DNA of 64,000 bases, from assembly GCA_964057225.1 (NCBI GenBank), contig OZ059900.1, positions 3,854,501 through 3,918,500 on the forward strand. Reading direction: 5' to 3'. The position numbers were made by a program, and so were the translations under genes. The DNA is from Auanema rhodensis (lineage: Eukaryota > Nematoda > Chromadorea > Rhabditida > Rhabditidae). The notes below the pieces were generated by a model. The model was given only the letters and a program-made list of their open reading frames with translations. It was not told the DNA's origin and ran no database searches. Numbering within the stretch: the first letter of the stretch is position 1; each line of letters opens with the position of its first letter. Positions 41,701 to 55,230 of this stretch are shown in pieces.

Positions 41701-42969
41701 ACTCAAAACTCGGAAAATTCAAAAATTCTTTCTATTTTCGACCTTTTTTGATCAAAATGAATAAATATCAGTGCAAACTCATAAAAATAGACTGATTTTG
41801 TGTATTGTGTGTTTGATTCTCAAATCTTAACAAATATGATCAAAATTTACGAGTATCACAGATTTTGTACCAAAAATCGGTGAGTATATGGTGTTAAAGG
41901 CAAAAAACGACCATACTTAGTGTAGTAATGCTATTTGAGCGAAATTCAGTGATTTAAACATTATTAGTGTTTAATCAGTGACTTTTGTTGTCATAGAAAA
42001 TGAAACTATGCTTTTTATCATATATATGAGCGATTTAGCCAAATTGGACTCAAAACTCGGAAAATTCAAAAATTCTTTCTATTTTCGACCTTTTTTGATC
42101 AAAATGAATAAATATCAGTGCAAACCCGTAAAAATATACTGATTTCGGTATTGTGTGTTTGATTCTCGAATCTTACCGAATATGATCGAATTTTACGAGT
42201 ATTACAGATTTTGTACCAAAAATCGGTGAGTATATGGTGTTAGAGGCATAAAAACGACCATACTTAGTGTAGTAATGCTATTTGAGCGAAATTCAGTGAT
42301 TCAAATATCATTAGTGTTTAATCAATGACTTTTGTTGTCATAGACAATAAAACTATGCTTTTGATCATATATATGAGCGATTAACCAAATTGGACTCAAA
42401 ACTCGGAAAATTCAAAAATTCTTTCTATTTTCGACCTTTTTTGATCAAAATGAATAAATATCAGTGCAAACCCGTAAAAATATACTGATTTCGGTATTGT
42501 GTGTTTGATTCTCGAATCTTACCGAATATGATCAAAATTTACGAGTATCACAGATTTTGTACCAAAAATCGGTGAGTATATGGTGTTAAAGGCATAGAAA
42601 CGACCATACTTAGTGTAGTAATGCTATTTGAGCGAAATTAAGTGATTTTAACATCACTAGCGTTTAATTGATGACTTTTGTTGTCATAGACAATAAAACT
42701 ATGCTTTTGATCATATATATGAGCGATTAACCAAATTGGACTCAAAACTCGGAAATTTCAAAAATTCTTTCTATTTTCGACCTTTTTTGATTAAAATGAA
42801 TAAATATCAGTGTAAACTCGTAAAAATAGACTGATTTTGTGTATTGTGTGTTTGATTCTCAAATCTTAACAAATATGATCAAAATTTACAAGTATTACAG
42901 ATTTTGTACCAAAAATCGGTGAGTATATTTTGTTAAAGGCATAAAAACGACCATACTTAGTGTAGTAAT
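33925..42969 (+). repeat. 15-monomer duplication (5209 bp offset)
   Basis: About 3.8 kb (33925-37760) recurs at about 39134-42969. Marker pairs include the 'gtatatttggagac' monomer (35029/40238), the 'catcatttatg' block (33972/39181) and the 'aagtgattttaacatcac' block near 37432/42641. The two segments are separated by a 4-monomer unit. Small differences exist, such as 'atcatgtatatgag' near 41327 against 'atcatatatatgag' near 36118. Confidence 0.85.
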
Positions 42970-43690
42970 GCTATTTGAGCGAAATTCAGTGATTCAAACA
43001 TCATTAGTGTTTAATCAATGACTTTTGTTGTCATAGACAATAAAACTATGCTTTTGATCATATATATGAGCGATTTAGCCAAATTGGACTCAAAACTCGG
43101 AAAATTCAAAAATTCTTTCTATTTTCGACCTTTTTTGATCAAAATGAATAAATATCAGTGCAAACTCATAAAAATAGACTGATTTTGTGTATTGTGTGTT
43201 TGATTCTCAAATCTTAACAAATATGATCAAAATTTACGAGTATCACAGATTTTGTAACCAAAAATCGGTGAGTATATGGTGTTAAAGGCAAAAAACGACC
43301 ATACTTAGTGTAGTAATGCTATTTGAGCGAAATTCAGTGATTTAAACATTATTAGTGTTTAATCAGTGACTTTTGTTGTCATAGAAAATGAAACTATGCT
43401 TTTTATCATATATATGAGCGATTAACCAAATTGGACTCAAAACTCGGAAATTTCAAAAATTCTTTCTATTTTCGACCTTTTTTGATCAAAATGAATAAAT
43501 ATCAGTGCAGACTCATGAAAATAGACTGATTTTGTGTATTGTGTGTTTGATTCTCAAATCTTACCGAATATGATCGAATTTTACGAGTATTACAGATTTT
43601 GTACCAAAAATCGGTGAGTATATGGTGTTAGAGGCATAAAAACGACCATACTTAGTGTAGTAATGGTATTTGAGCGAAATTCAGTGATTC
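37100..43690 (+). repeat. Left copy of a 6.6-kb segmental duplication (25 monomers offset)
   Basis: This segment of about 19 monomers recurs at about 45781-52371 with a constant offset of 8681 bp. Check points are 38848/47529, 40238/48919 and the inserted-C variant 'ttgtaacc' at 43254/51935. Both copies look nearly identical, including private variants such as 'atcatgtatatgag' and 'gattcaaatatcatt'. Divergence begins near 37090 on the left and 43690 on the right. Confidence 0.85.
37760..40570 (+). repeat. 4-monomer tandem repeat (1390 bp)
   Basis: The order 'catcatttatg' monomer, 'gacgatgaaactatga' monomer, 'gatcgtatatatg' monomer, 'gtatatttggagac' monomer occurs twice in succession. Initiating landmarks of the fourth monomer lie at 38848 and 40238, 1390 bp apart. 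The same pair recurs at 47529 and 48919 in the 8681-bp duplicate. The first fourth-monomer ends with 'agactgattttgtg' and the second with 'agacttattccgtg', so the junction lies inside that monomer. Confidence 0.8.
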
Positions 43691-46440
43691 AAACATCATT
43701 AGTGTTTAATCAATGACTTTTGTTGTCATAGACAATAAAACTATGCTTTTGATCATATATATGAGCGATTTAGCCAAATTGGACTCAAAACTCGGAAAAT
43801 TCAAAAATTCTTTCTATTTTCGACCTTTTTTGATCAAAATGAATAAATATCAGTGCAAACTCATAAAAATAGACTGATTTTGTGTATTGTGTGTTTGATT
43901 CTCAAATCTTAACAAATATGATCAAAATTTACGAGTATCACAGATTTTGTAACCAAAAATCGGTGAGTATATGGTGTTAAAGGCAAAAAACGACCATACT
44001 TAGTGTAGTAATGCTATTTGAGCGAAATTCAGTGATTTAAACATTATTAGTGTTTAATCAATGACTTTTGTTGTCATAGACAATAAAACTATGCTTTTGA
44101 TCATATATATGAGCGATTAACCAAATTGGACTCAAAACTCGGAAAATTCAAAAATTCTTTCTATTTTCGACCTTTTTTGATCAAAATGAATAAATATCAG
44201 TGCAAACCCGTAAAAATATACTGATTTCGGTATTGTGTGTTTGATTCTCGAATCTTACCGAATATGATCAAAATTTACGAGTATCACAGATTTTGTACCA
44301 AAAATCGGTGAGTATATGGTGTTAAAGGCATAGAAACGACCATACTTAGTGTAGTAATGCTATTTGAGCGAAATTAAGTGATTTTAACATCACTAGCGTT
44401 TAATTGATGACTTTTGTTGTCATAGACAATAAAACTATGCTTTTGATCATATATATGAGCGATTAACCAAATTGGACTCAAAACTCGGAAATTTCAAAAA
44501 TTCTTTCTATTTTCGACCTTTTTTGATTAAAATGAATAAATATCAGTGTAAACTCGTAAAAATAGACTGATTTTGTGTATTGTGTGTTTGATTCTCAAAT
44601 CTTAACAAATATGATCAAAATTTACAAGTATTACAGATTTTGTACCAAAAATCGGTGAGTATATTTTGTTAAAGGCATAAAAACGACCATACTTAGTGTA
44701 GTAATGCTATTTGAGCGAAATTCAGTGATTCAAACATCATTAGTGTTTAATCAATGACTTTTGTTGTCATAGACAATAAAACTATGCTTTTGATCATATA
44801 TATGAGCGATTTAGCCAAATTGGACTCAAAACTCGGAAAATTCAAAAATTCTTTCTATTTTCGACCTTTTTTGATCAAAATGAATAAATATCAGTGCAAA
44901 CTCATAAAAATAGACTGATTTTGTGTATTGTGTGTTTGATTCTCAAATCTTAACAAATATGATCAAAATTTACGAGTATCACAGATTTTGTAACCAAAAA
45001 TCGGTGAGTATATGGTGTTAAAGGCAAAAAACGACCATACTTAGTGTAGTAATGCTATTTGAGCGAAATTCAGTGATTTAAACATTATTAGTGTTTAATC
45101 AGTGACTTTTGTTGTCATAGAAAATGAAACTATGCTTTTTATCATATATATGAGCGATTAACCAAATTGGACTCAAAACTCGGAAATTTCAAAAATTCTT
45201 TCTATTTTCGACCTTTTTTGATCAAAATGAATAAATATCAGTGCAGACTCATGAAAATAGACTGATTTTGTGTATTGTGTGTTTGATTCTCAAATCTTAC
45301 CGAATATGATCGAATTTTACGAGTATTACAGATTTTGTACCAAAAATCGGTGAGTATATGGTGTTAGAGGCATAAAAACGACCATACTTAGTGTAGTAAT
45401 GGTATTTGAGCGAAATTCAGTGATTCAAACATCATTAGTGTTTAATCAATGACTTTTGTTGTCATAGACAATAAAACTATGCTTTTGATCATATATATGA
45501 GCGATTTAGCCAAATTGGACTCAAAACTCGGAAAATTCAAAAATTCTTTCTATTTTCGACCTTTTTTGATCAAAATGAATAAATATCAGTGCAAACTCAT
45601 AAAAATAGACTGATTTTGTGTATTGTGTGTTTGATTCTCAAATCTTAACAAATATGATCAAAATTTACGAGTATCACAGATTTTGTAACCAAAAATCGGT
45701 GAGTATATGGTGTTAAAGGCAAAAAACGACCATACTTAGTGTAGTAATGCTATTTGAGCGAAATTCAGTGATTTAAACATTATTAGTGTTTAATCAATGA
45801 CTTTTGTTGTCATAGACAATAAAACTATGCTTTTGATCATATATATGAGCGATTAACCAAATTGGACTCAAAACTCGGAAAATTCAAAAATTCTTTCTAT
45901 TTTCGACCTTTTTTGATCAAAATGAATAAATATCAGTGCAAACCCGTAAAAATATACTGATTTCGGTATTGTGTGTTTGATTCTCGAATCTTACCGAATA
46001 TGATCAAAATTTACGAGTATCACAGATTTTGTACCAAAAATCGGTGAGTATATGGTGTTAAAGGCATAGAAACGACCATACTTAGTGTAGTAATGCTATT
46101 TGAGCGAAATTAAGTGATTTTAACATCACTAGCGTTTAATTGATGACTTTTGTTGTCATAGACAATAAAACTATGCTTTTGATCATATATATGAGCGATT
46201 AACCAAATTGGACTCAAAACTCGGAAATTTCAAAAATTCTTTCTATTTTCGACCTTTTTTGATTAAAATGAATAAATATCAGTGTAAACTCGTAAAAATA
46301 GACTGATTTTGTGTATTGTGTGTTTGATTCTCAAATCTTAACAAATATGATCAAAATTTACAAGTATTACAGATTTTGTACCAAAAATCGGTGAGTATAT
46401 TTTGTTAAAGGCATAAAAACGACCATACTTAGTGTAGTAA
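42310..46440 (+). repeat. 5-monomer higher-order repeat, about 2.4 copies (1736 bp)
   Basis: Units start near 42310, 44046 and 45782. The 'ttgtaacc' variant recurs at 43254/44990 and at 43949/45685, both exactly 1736 bp apart. The 'aagtgattttaacatcac' block recurs near 42641, 44377 and 46113 with the same spacing. The third copy stops near 46440, where the array changes to the 'catcatttatg' block. Confidence 0.87.
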
Positions 46441-49400
46441 TGCTATTTAAGCGAAATTCAGTGATTTAAACATCATTTATGTTTAATTAATGACTTTTGT
46501 TGTCATAGACAATAAAACTATGCCTTTGATCATATATATGAGCGATTTATACAAATTGGACTCAAAACTCGGAAAATTCAAAAATTCTGTCTATTTTCGA
46601 CCTTTTTTGATCAAAATGAATAAATATTAGTGCAAACTCATAAAAATAGACTGATTCTGTGTATTGTGTATTTGATTCTCAAATCGTAACAAATATGATC
46701 AAAATTTACGAGTATCACAGAATTTGTACCAAAAATCGGTGAGTATATGGTGTTAAAGGCATAAAAACGACCATACTTAGTGTAGTAATGCTATTTGAGC
46801 GAAATTCAGTGATTTAAACATCATTAGTGTTTAATTAATGACTTTTGTTGTTATAGACGATGAAACTATGATTTTGATCATATATATGAGCGATTTAGCC
46901 AAATTGGACTCAAAACTCGGAAATTTCAAAAATTCTTTCTATTTTCGACCTTTTTTGATCAAAATGAATAAATATCAGTGCAGACACATGAAAATAGACT
47001 GATTCTGTGTATTGTGTGTTTGATTCTCAAATCGTAACAAATATGATCAAAATTTACGAGTATCACAGAATTTGTACCAAAAATCGGTGAGTATATGGTG
47101 TTAAAGGCAAAAAACGACCATACTTAGTGTAGTAATGCTATTTGAGCGAAATTCAGTTATTTAAACATCATTAGTGTTTAATTAATGACTTTTGTTGTTA
47201 TAGACAATAAAACTATGCTTTTGATCGTATATATGAGCGATTTATACAAATTGGACTCAAAACTCGGAAAATTCAAAAATTCTGTCTATTTTCGACCTTT
47301 TTTGATCAAAATGAATAAATATTAGTGCAAACTCATAAAAATAGACTGATTTTGTATATTGTGTGTTTGATTCTCAAATCGTAACAAATATGATCAAAAT
47401 TTACGAGTATCACAGAATTTGTACCAAAAATCGGTGAGTATATGGTGTTAAAGGCAAAAAACGACCATACTTAGTGTAGTAATGCTATTTGAGCGAAATT
47501 CAGTGATTTAAACATTATTAGTGTATATTTGGAGACTTTCGTTATCACAGACAATAAAACTATGCTTTTGATCATAGATATGAGCGATTTAGCCAAATTG
47601 GACTCAAAACTCGGAAAATTCAAAAATTCTTTCTATTTTCGACCTTTTTTGATCAAAATGAATAAATATCAGTGCAAACTTGTAAAAATAGACTGATTTT
47701 GTGTATTGTGTGTTTGATTCTCAAATCTTAACAAATATGATCAAAATTTACAAGTATTACAGATTTTGTACCAAAAATCGGTGAGTATATTTTGTTAAAG
47801 GCATAAAAACGACCATACTTAGTGTAGTAATGCTATTTAAGCGAAATTCAGTGATTTAAACATCATTTATGTTTAATTAATGACTTTTGTTGTCATAGAC
47901 AATAAAACTATGCCTTTGATCATATATATGAGCGATTTATACAAATTGGACTCAAAACTCGGAAAATTCAAAAATTCTGTCTATTTTCGACCTTTTTTGA
48001 TCAAAATGAATAAATATTAGTGCAAACTCATAAAAATAGACTGATTCTGTGTATTGTGTATTTGATTCTCAAATCGTAACAAATATGATCAAAATTTACG
48101 AGTATCACAGAATTTGTACCAAAAATCGGTGAGTATATGGTGTTAAAGGCATAAAAACGACCATACTTAGTGTAGTAATGCTATTTGAGCGAAATTCAGT
48201 GATTTAAACATCATTAGTGTTTAATTAATGACTTTTGTTGTTATAGACGATGAAACTATGATTTTGATCATATATATGAGCGATTTAGCCAAATTGGACT
48301 CAAAACTCGGAAATTTCAAAAATTCTTTCTATTTTCGACCTTTTTTGATCAAAATGAATAAATATCAGTGCAGACACATGAAAATAGACTGATTCTGTGT
48401 ATTGTGTGTTTGATTCTCAAATCGTAACAAATATGATCAAAATTTACGAGTATCACAGAATTTGTACCAAAAATCGGTGAGTATATGGTGTTAAAGGCAA
48501 AAAACGACCATACTTAGTGTAGTAATGCTATTTGAGCGAAATTCAGTTATTTAAACATCATTAGTGTTTAATTAATGACTTTTGTTGTTATAGACAATAA
48601 AACTATGCTTTTGATCGTATATATGAGCGATTTATACAAATTGGACTCAAAACTCGGAAAATTCAAAAATTCTGTCTATTTTCGACCTTTTTTGATCAAA
48701 ATGAATAAATATTAGTGCAAACTCATAAAAATAGACTGATTTTGTATATTGTGTGTTTGATTCTCAAATCGTAACAAATATGATCAAAATTTACGAGTAT
48801 CACAGAATTTGTACCAAAAATCGGTGAGTATATGGTGTTAAAGGCAAAAAACGACCATACTTAGTGTAGTAATGCTATTTGAGCGAAATTCAGTGATTTA
48901 AACATTATTAGTGTATATTTGGAGACTTTCGTTATCACAGACAATAAAACTATGCTTTTGATCATAGATATGAGCGATTTAGCCAAATTGGACTCAAAAC
49001 TCGGAAAATTCAAAAATTCTTTCTATTTTCGACCTTTTTTGATCAAAATGAATAAATATCAGTGCAAACTTGTAAAAATAGACTTATTCCGTGTATTATG
49101 TGTTTGATTCTCGAATCTTAGCAAATATGATCAAAATTTACAAGTATTACAGATTTTGTACCAAAAATCGGTGAGTATATGGTGTTAGAGGCATAAAAAC
49201 GACCATACTTAGTGTAGTAATGCTTTTTAAGCGAAATTCAGTGATTTAAACATCATTAATGTTTAATTAATGACTTTTGTTGTCATAGACAATAAAACTA
49301 TGCTTTTGATCATATATATGAGCGATTTAGCCGAATTGGACTCAAAACTCGGAAAATTCAAAAATTCTGTCTATTTTCGACCTTTTTTGATCAAAATGAA

Positions 49401-52371
49401 TAAATATTAGTGCAAACTCATAAAAATAGACTGATTTGGTGTATTGTGTGTTTGATTCTCAAATCGTAACAAATATGATCAAAATTTACGAGTATCACAG
49501 AATTTGTAACCAAAAATCGGTGAGTATATTTTGTTAAAGGCATAAAAACGACCATACTTAGTGTAGTAATGCTATTTGAGCGAAATTCAGTGATTTAAAC
49601 ATCATTAGTGTTTAATTAATGACTTTCGTTGTCATAGACAATAAAACTATGCTTTTGATCATATATATGAGCGATTTATCCAAATTGGACTCAAAACTCG
49701 GAAAATTCAAAAATTCTTTCTATTTTCGACCTTTTTTGATCAAAATGAATAAATATCAGTGCAAACTCATAAAAATAGACTGATTTTGTGTATTGTGTGT
49801 TTGATTCTCAAATCTTAACAAATATGATCAAAATTTACGAGTATCACAGATTTTGTACCAAAAATCGGTGAGTATATGGTGTTAAAGGCAAAAAACGACC
49901 ATACTTAGTGTAGTAATGCTATTTGAGCGAAATTCAGTGATTTAAACATTATTAGTGTTTAATCAGTGACTTTTGTTGTCATAGAAAATGAAACTATGCT
50001 TTTTATCATGTATATGAGCGATTTAGCCAAATTGGACTCAAAACTCGGAAAATTCAAAAATTCTTTCTATTTTCGACCTTTTTTGATCAAAATGAATAAA
50101 TATCAGTGCAAACCCGTAAAAATATACTGATTTCGGTATTGTGTGTTTGATTCTCGAATCTTACCGAATATGATCGAATTTTACGAGTATTACAGATTTT
50201 GTACCAAAAATCGGTGAGTATATGGTGTTAGAGGCATAAAAACGACCATACTTAGTGTAGTAATGCTATTTGAGCGAAATTCAGTGATTCAAACATCATT
50301 AGTGTTTAATCAATGACTTTTGTTGTCATAGACAATAAAACTATGCTTTTGATCATATATATGAGCGATTAACCAAATTGGACTCAAAACTCGGAAAATT
50401 CAAAAATTCTTTCTATTTTCGACCTTTTTTGATCAAAATGAATAAATATCAGTGCAAACTCATAAAAATAGACTGATTTTGTGTATTGTGTGTTTGATTC
50501 TCAAATCTTAACAAATATGATCAAAATTTACGAGTATCACAGATTTTGTACCAAAAATCGGTGAGTATATGGTGTTAAAGGCAAAAAACGACCATACTTA
50601 GTGTAGTAATGCTATTTGAGCGAAATTCAGTGATTTAAACATTATTAGTGTTTAATCAGTGACTTTTGTTGTCATAGAAAATGAAACTATGCTTTTTATC
50701 ATATATATGAGCGATTTAGCCAAATTGGACTCAAAACTCGGAAAATTCAAAAATTCTTTCTATTTTCGACCTTTTTTGATCAAAATGAATAAATATCAGT
50801 GCAAACCCGTAAAAATATACTGATTTCGGTATTGTGTGTTTGATTCTCGAATCTTACCGAATATGATCGAATTTTACGAGTATTACAGATTTTGTACCAA
50901 AAATCGGTGAGTATATGGTGTTAGAGGCATAAAAACGACCATACTTAGTGTAGTAATGCTATTTGAGCGAAATTCAGTGATTCAAATATCATTAGTGTTT
51001 AATCAATGACTTTTGTTGTCATAGACAATAAAACTATGCTTTTGATCATATATATGAGCGATTAACCAAATTGGACTCAAAACTCGGAAAATTCAAAAAT
51101 TCTTTCTATTTTCGACCTTTTTTGATCAAAATGAATAAATATCAGTGCAAACCCGTAAAAATATACTGATTTCGGTATTGTGTGTTTGATTCTCGAATCT
51201 TACCGAATATGATCAAAATTTACGAGTATCACAGATTTTGTACCAAAAATCGGTGAGTATATGGTGTTAAAGGCATAGAAACGACCATACTTAGTGTAGT
51301 AATGCTATTTGAGCGAAATTAAGTGATTTTAACATCACTAGCGTTTAATTGATGACTTTTGTTGTCATAGACAATAAAACTATGCTTTTGATCATATATA
51401 TGAGCGATTAACCAAATTGGACTCAAAACTCGGAAATTTCAAAAATTCTTTCTATTTTCGACCTTTTTTGATTAAAATGAATAAATATCAGTGTAAACTC
51501 GTAAAAATAGACTGATTTTGTGTATTGTGTGTTTGATTCTCAAATCTTAACAAATATGATCAAAATTTACAAGTATTACAGATTTTGTACCAAAAATCGG
51601 TGAGTATATTTTGTTAAAGGCATAAAAACGACCATACTTAGTGTAGTAATGCTATTTGAGCGAAATTCAGTGATTCAAACATCATTAGTGTTTAATCAAT
51701 GACTTTTGTTGTCATAGACAATAAAACTATGCTTTTGATCATATATATGAGCGATTTAGCCAAATTGGACTCAAAACTCGGAAAATTCAAAAATTCTTTC
51801 TATTTTCGACCTTTTTTGATCAAAATGAATAAATATCAGTGCAAACTCATAAAAATAGACTGATTTTGTGTATTGTGTGTTTGATTCTCAAATCTTAACA
51901 AATATGATCAAAATTTACGAGTATCACAGATTTTGTAACCAAAAATCGGTGAGTATATGGTGTTAAAGGCAAAAAACGACCATACTTAGTGTAGTAATGC
52001 TATTTGAGCGAAATTCAGTGATTTAAACATTATTAGTGTTTAATCAGTGACTTTTGTTGTCATAGAAAATGAAACTATGCTTTTTATCATATATATGAGC
52101 GATTAACCAAATTGGACTCAAAACTCGGAAATTTCAAAAATTCTTTCTATTTTCGACCTTTTTTGATCAAAATGAATAAATATCAGTGCAGACTCATGAA
52201 AATAGACTGATTTTGTGTATTGTGTGTTTGATTCTCAAATCTTACCGAATATGATCGAATTTTACGAGTATTACAGATTTTGTACCAAAAATCGGTGAGT
52301 ATATGGTGTTAGAGGCATAAAAACGACCATACTTAGTGTAGTAATGGTATTTGAGCGAAATTCAGTGATTC
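45781..52371 (+). repeat. Right copy of the 6.6-kb segmental duplication
   Basis: This is the partner of 37100-43690 at +8681 bp. It includes the nested 4-monomer tandem and the copy of the 'cccgtaaaaatatactg' monomers with 'gatttcggtattg'. After about 52371 the sequence switches to a 'gattcagccagatagg' monomer where the left copy has 'gatttagccaaattgg'. That switch marks the right breakpoint. Confidence 0.85.
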
Positions 52372-55230
52372 AAACATTATTAGTGTTTAATCAATGACTT
52401 TTGTTGTCATAGACAATAAAACTATGCTTTTGATCATATATATGAGCGATTCAGCCAGATAGGACTCAAAACTCGGAAAATTCAAAAATTCTTTCTATTT
52501 TCGACCTTTTTTGATCAAAATGAATAAATATCAGTGCTAACTCGTAAAAATAGACTGATTTTGTGTAATGTTTGTTTGATTCTCGAATCTTAACAAATAT
52601 GATCGAAATTTACGAGTATTACAGATTTTGTACCAAAAATCGGTGAGTATATGGTGTTAAAGGCATAAAAACGACCATACTTAGTGTAGTAATGCTATTT
52701 GAGCGAAATTAAGTGATTTTAACATCACTAGCGTTTAATTGATGACTTTTGTTGTCATAGACAATAAAACTATGCTTTTGATCATATATATGAGCGATTA
52801 ACCAAATTGGACTCAAAACTCGGAAATTTCAAAAATTCTTTCTATTTTCGACCTTTTTTGATCAAAATGAATAAATATCAGTGCAGACTCATGAAAATAG
52901 ACTGATTTTGTGTATTGTGTGTTTGATTCTCAAATCTTAACGAATATGATCAAAATTTACAAGTATTACAGATTTTGTACCAAAAATCGGTGAGTATATT
53001 TTGTTAAAGGCATAAAAACGACCATACTTAGTGTAGTAATGCTATTTGAGCGAAATTCAGTGATTTAAACATCATTAGTGTTTAATTAATGACTTTTGTT
53101 GTCATAGACAATAAAACTATGCTTTTGATCATATATATGAGTGATTTAGCCAAATTGGACTCAAAACTCGGAAAATTCAAAAATTCTTTCTATTTTCGAC
53201 CTTTTTTGATCAAAATGAATAAATATCAGTGCAAACCCGTAAAAATATACTGATTTCGGTATTGTGTGTTTGATTCTCGAATCTTACCGAATATGATCAA
53301 AATTTACGAGTATCACAGATTTTGTACCAAAAATCGGTGAGTATATGGTGTTAAAGGCATAGAAACGACCATACTTAGTGTAGTAATGCTATTTGAGCGA
53401 AATTAAGTGATTTTAACATCACTAGCGTTTAATTGATGACTTTTGTTGTCATAGACAATAAAACTATGCTTTTGATCATATATATGAGCGATTAACCAAA
53501 TTGGACTCAAAACTCGGAAATTTCAAAAATTCTTTCTATTTTCGACCTTTTTTGATTAAAATGAATAAATATCAGTGTAAACTCGTAAAAATAGACTGAT
53601 TTTGTGTATTGTGTGTTTGATTCTCAAATCTTAACAAATATGATCAAAATTTACAAGTATTACAGATTTTGTACCAAAAATCGGTGAGTATATTTTGTTA
53701 AAGGCATAAAAACGACCATACTTAGTGTAGTAATGCTATTTGAGCGAAATTCAGTGATTCAAACATCATTAGTGTTTAATCAATGACTTTTGTTGTCATA
53801 GACAATAAAACTATGCTTTTGATCATATATATGAGCGATTTAGCCAAATTGGACTCAAAACTCGGAAAATTCAAAAATTCTTTCTATTTTCGACCTTTTT
53901 TGATCAAAATGAATAAATATCAGTGCAAACTCATAAAAATAGACTGATTTTGTGTATTGTGTGTTTGATTCTCAAATCTTAACAAATATGATCAAAATTT
54001 ACGAGTATCACAGATTTTGTAACCAAAAATCGGTGAGTATATGGTGTTAAAGGCAAAAAACGACCATACTTAGTGTAGTAATGCTATTTGAGCGAAATTC
54101 AGTGATTTAAACATTATTAGTGTTTAATCAGTGACTTTTGTTGTCATAGAAAATGAAACTATGCTTTTTATCATATATATGAGCGATTAACCAAATTGGA
54201 CTCAAAACTCGGAAATTTCAAAAATTCTTTCTATTTTCGACCTTTTTTGATCAAAATGAATAAATATCAGTGCAGACTCATGAAAATAGACTGATTTTGT
54301 GTATTGTGTGTTTGATTCTCAAATCTTACCGAATATGATCGAATTTTACGAGTATTACAGATTTTGTACCAAAAATCGGTGAGTATATGGTGTTAGAGGC
54401 ATAAAAACGACCATACTTAGTGTAGTAATGGTATTTGAGCGAAATTCAGTGATTCAAACATTATTAGTGTTTAATCAATGACTTTTGTTGTCATAGACAA
54501 TAAAACTATGCTTTTGATCATATATATGAGCGATTCAGCCAGATAGGACTCAAAACTCGGAAAATTCAAAAATTCTTTCTATTTTCGACCTTTTTTGATC
54601 AAAATGAATAAATATCAGTGCTAACTCGTAAAAATAGACTGATTTTGTGTAATGTTTGTTTGATTCTCGAATCTTAACAAGTATGATCGAAATTTACGAG
54701 TATTACAGATTTTGTACCAAAAATCGGTGAGTATATGGTGTTAAAGGCATAAAAACGACCATACTTAGTGTAGTAATGCTATTTGAGCGAAATTAAGTGA
54801 TTTTAACATCACTAGCGTTTAATTGATGACTTTTGTTGTCATAGACAATAAAACTATGCTTTTGATCATATATATGAGCGATTAACCAAATTGGACTCAA
54901 AACTCGGAAATTTCAAAAATTCTTTCTATTTTCGACCTTTTTTGATCAAAATGAATAAATATCAGTGCAGACTCATGAAAATAGACTGATTTTGTGTATT
55001 GTGTGTTTGATTCTCAAATCTTAACGAATATGATCAAAATTTACAAGTATTACAGATTTTGTACCAAAAATCGGTGAGTATATTTTGTTAAAGGCATAAA
55101 AACGACCATACTTAGTGTAGTAATGCTATTTGAGCGAAATTCAGTGATTTAAACATCATTAGTGTTTAATTAATGACTTTTGTTGTCATAGACAATAAAA
55201 CTATGCTTTTGATCATATATATGAGCGATT
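51080..55230 (+). repeat. 6-monomer higher-order repeat, two copies (2084 bp)
   Basis: The 'aagtgattttaacatcac' block recurs at 51321/53405 and 52711/54795, and the 'gtaacc' variant at 51935/54019, each pair exactly 2084 bp apart. Both copies carry the 'gattcagccagatagg' monomer followed by 'tgtaatgtttg'. Private differences exist, for example 'taacaagtatgatcg' near 54677 and 'gagtgatttagcc' near 53140. Confidence 0.85.
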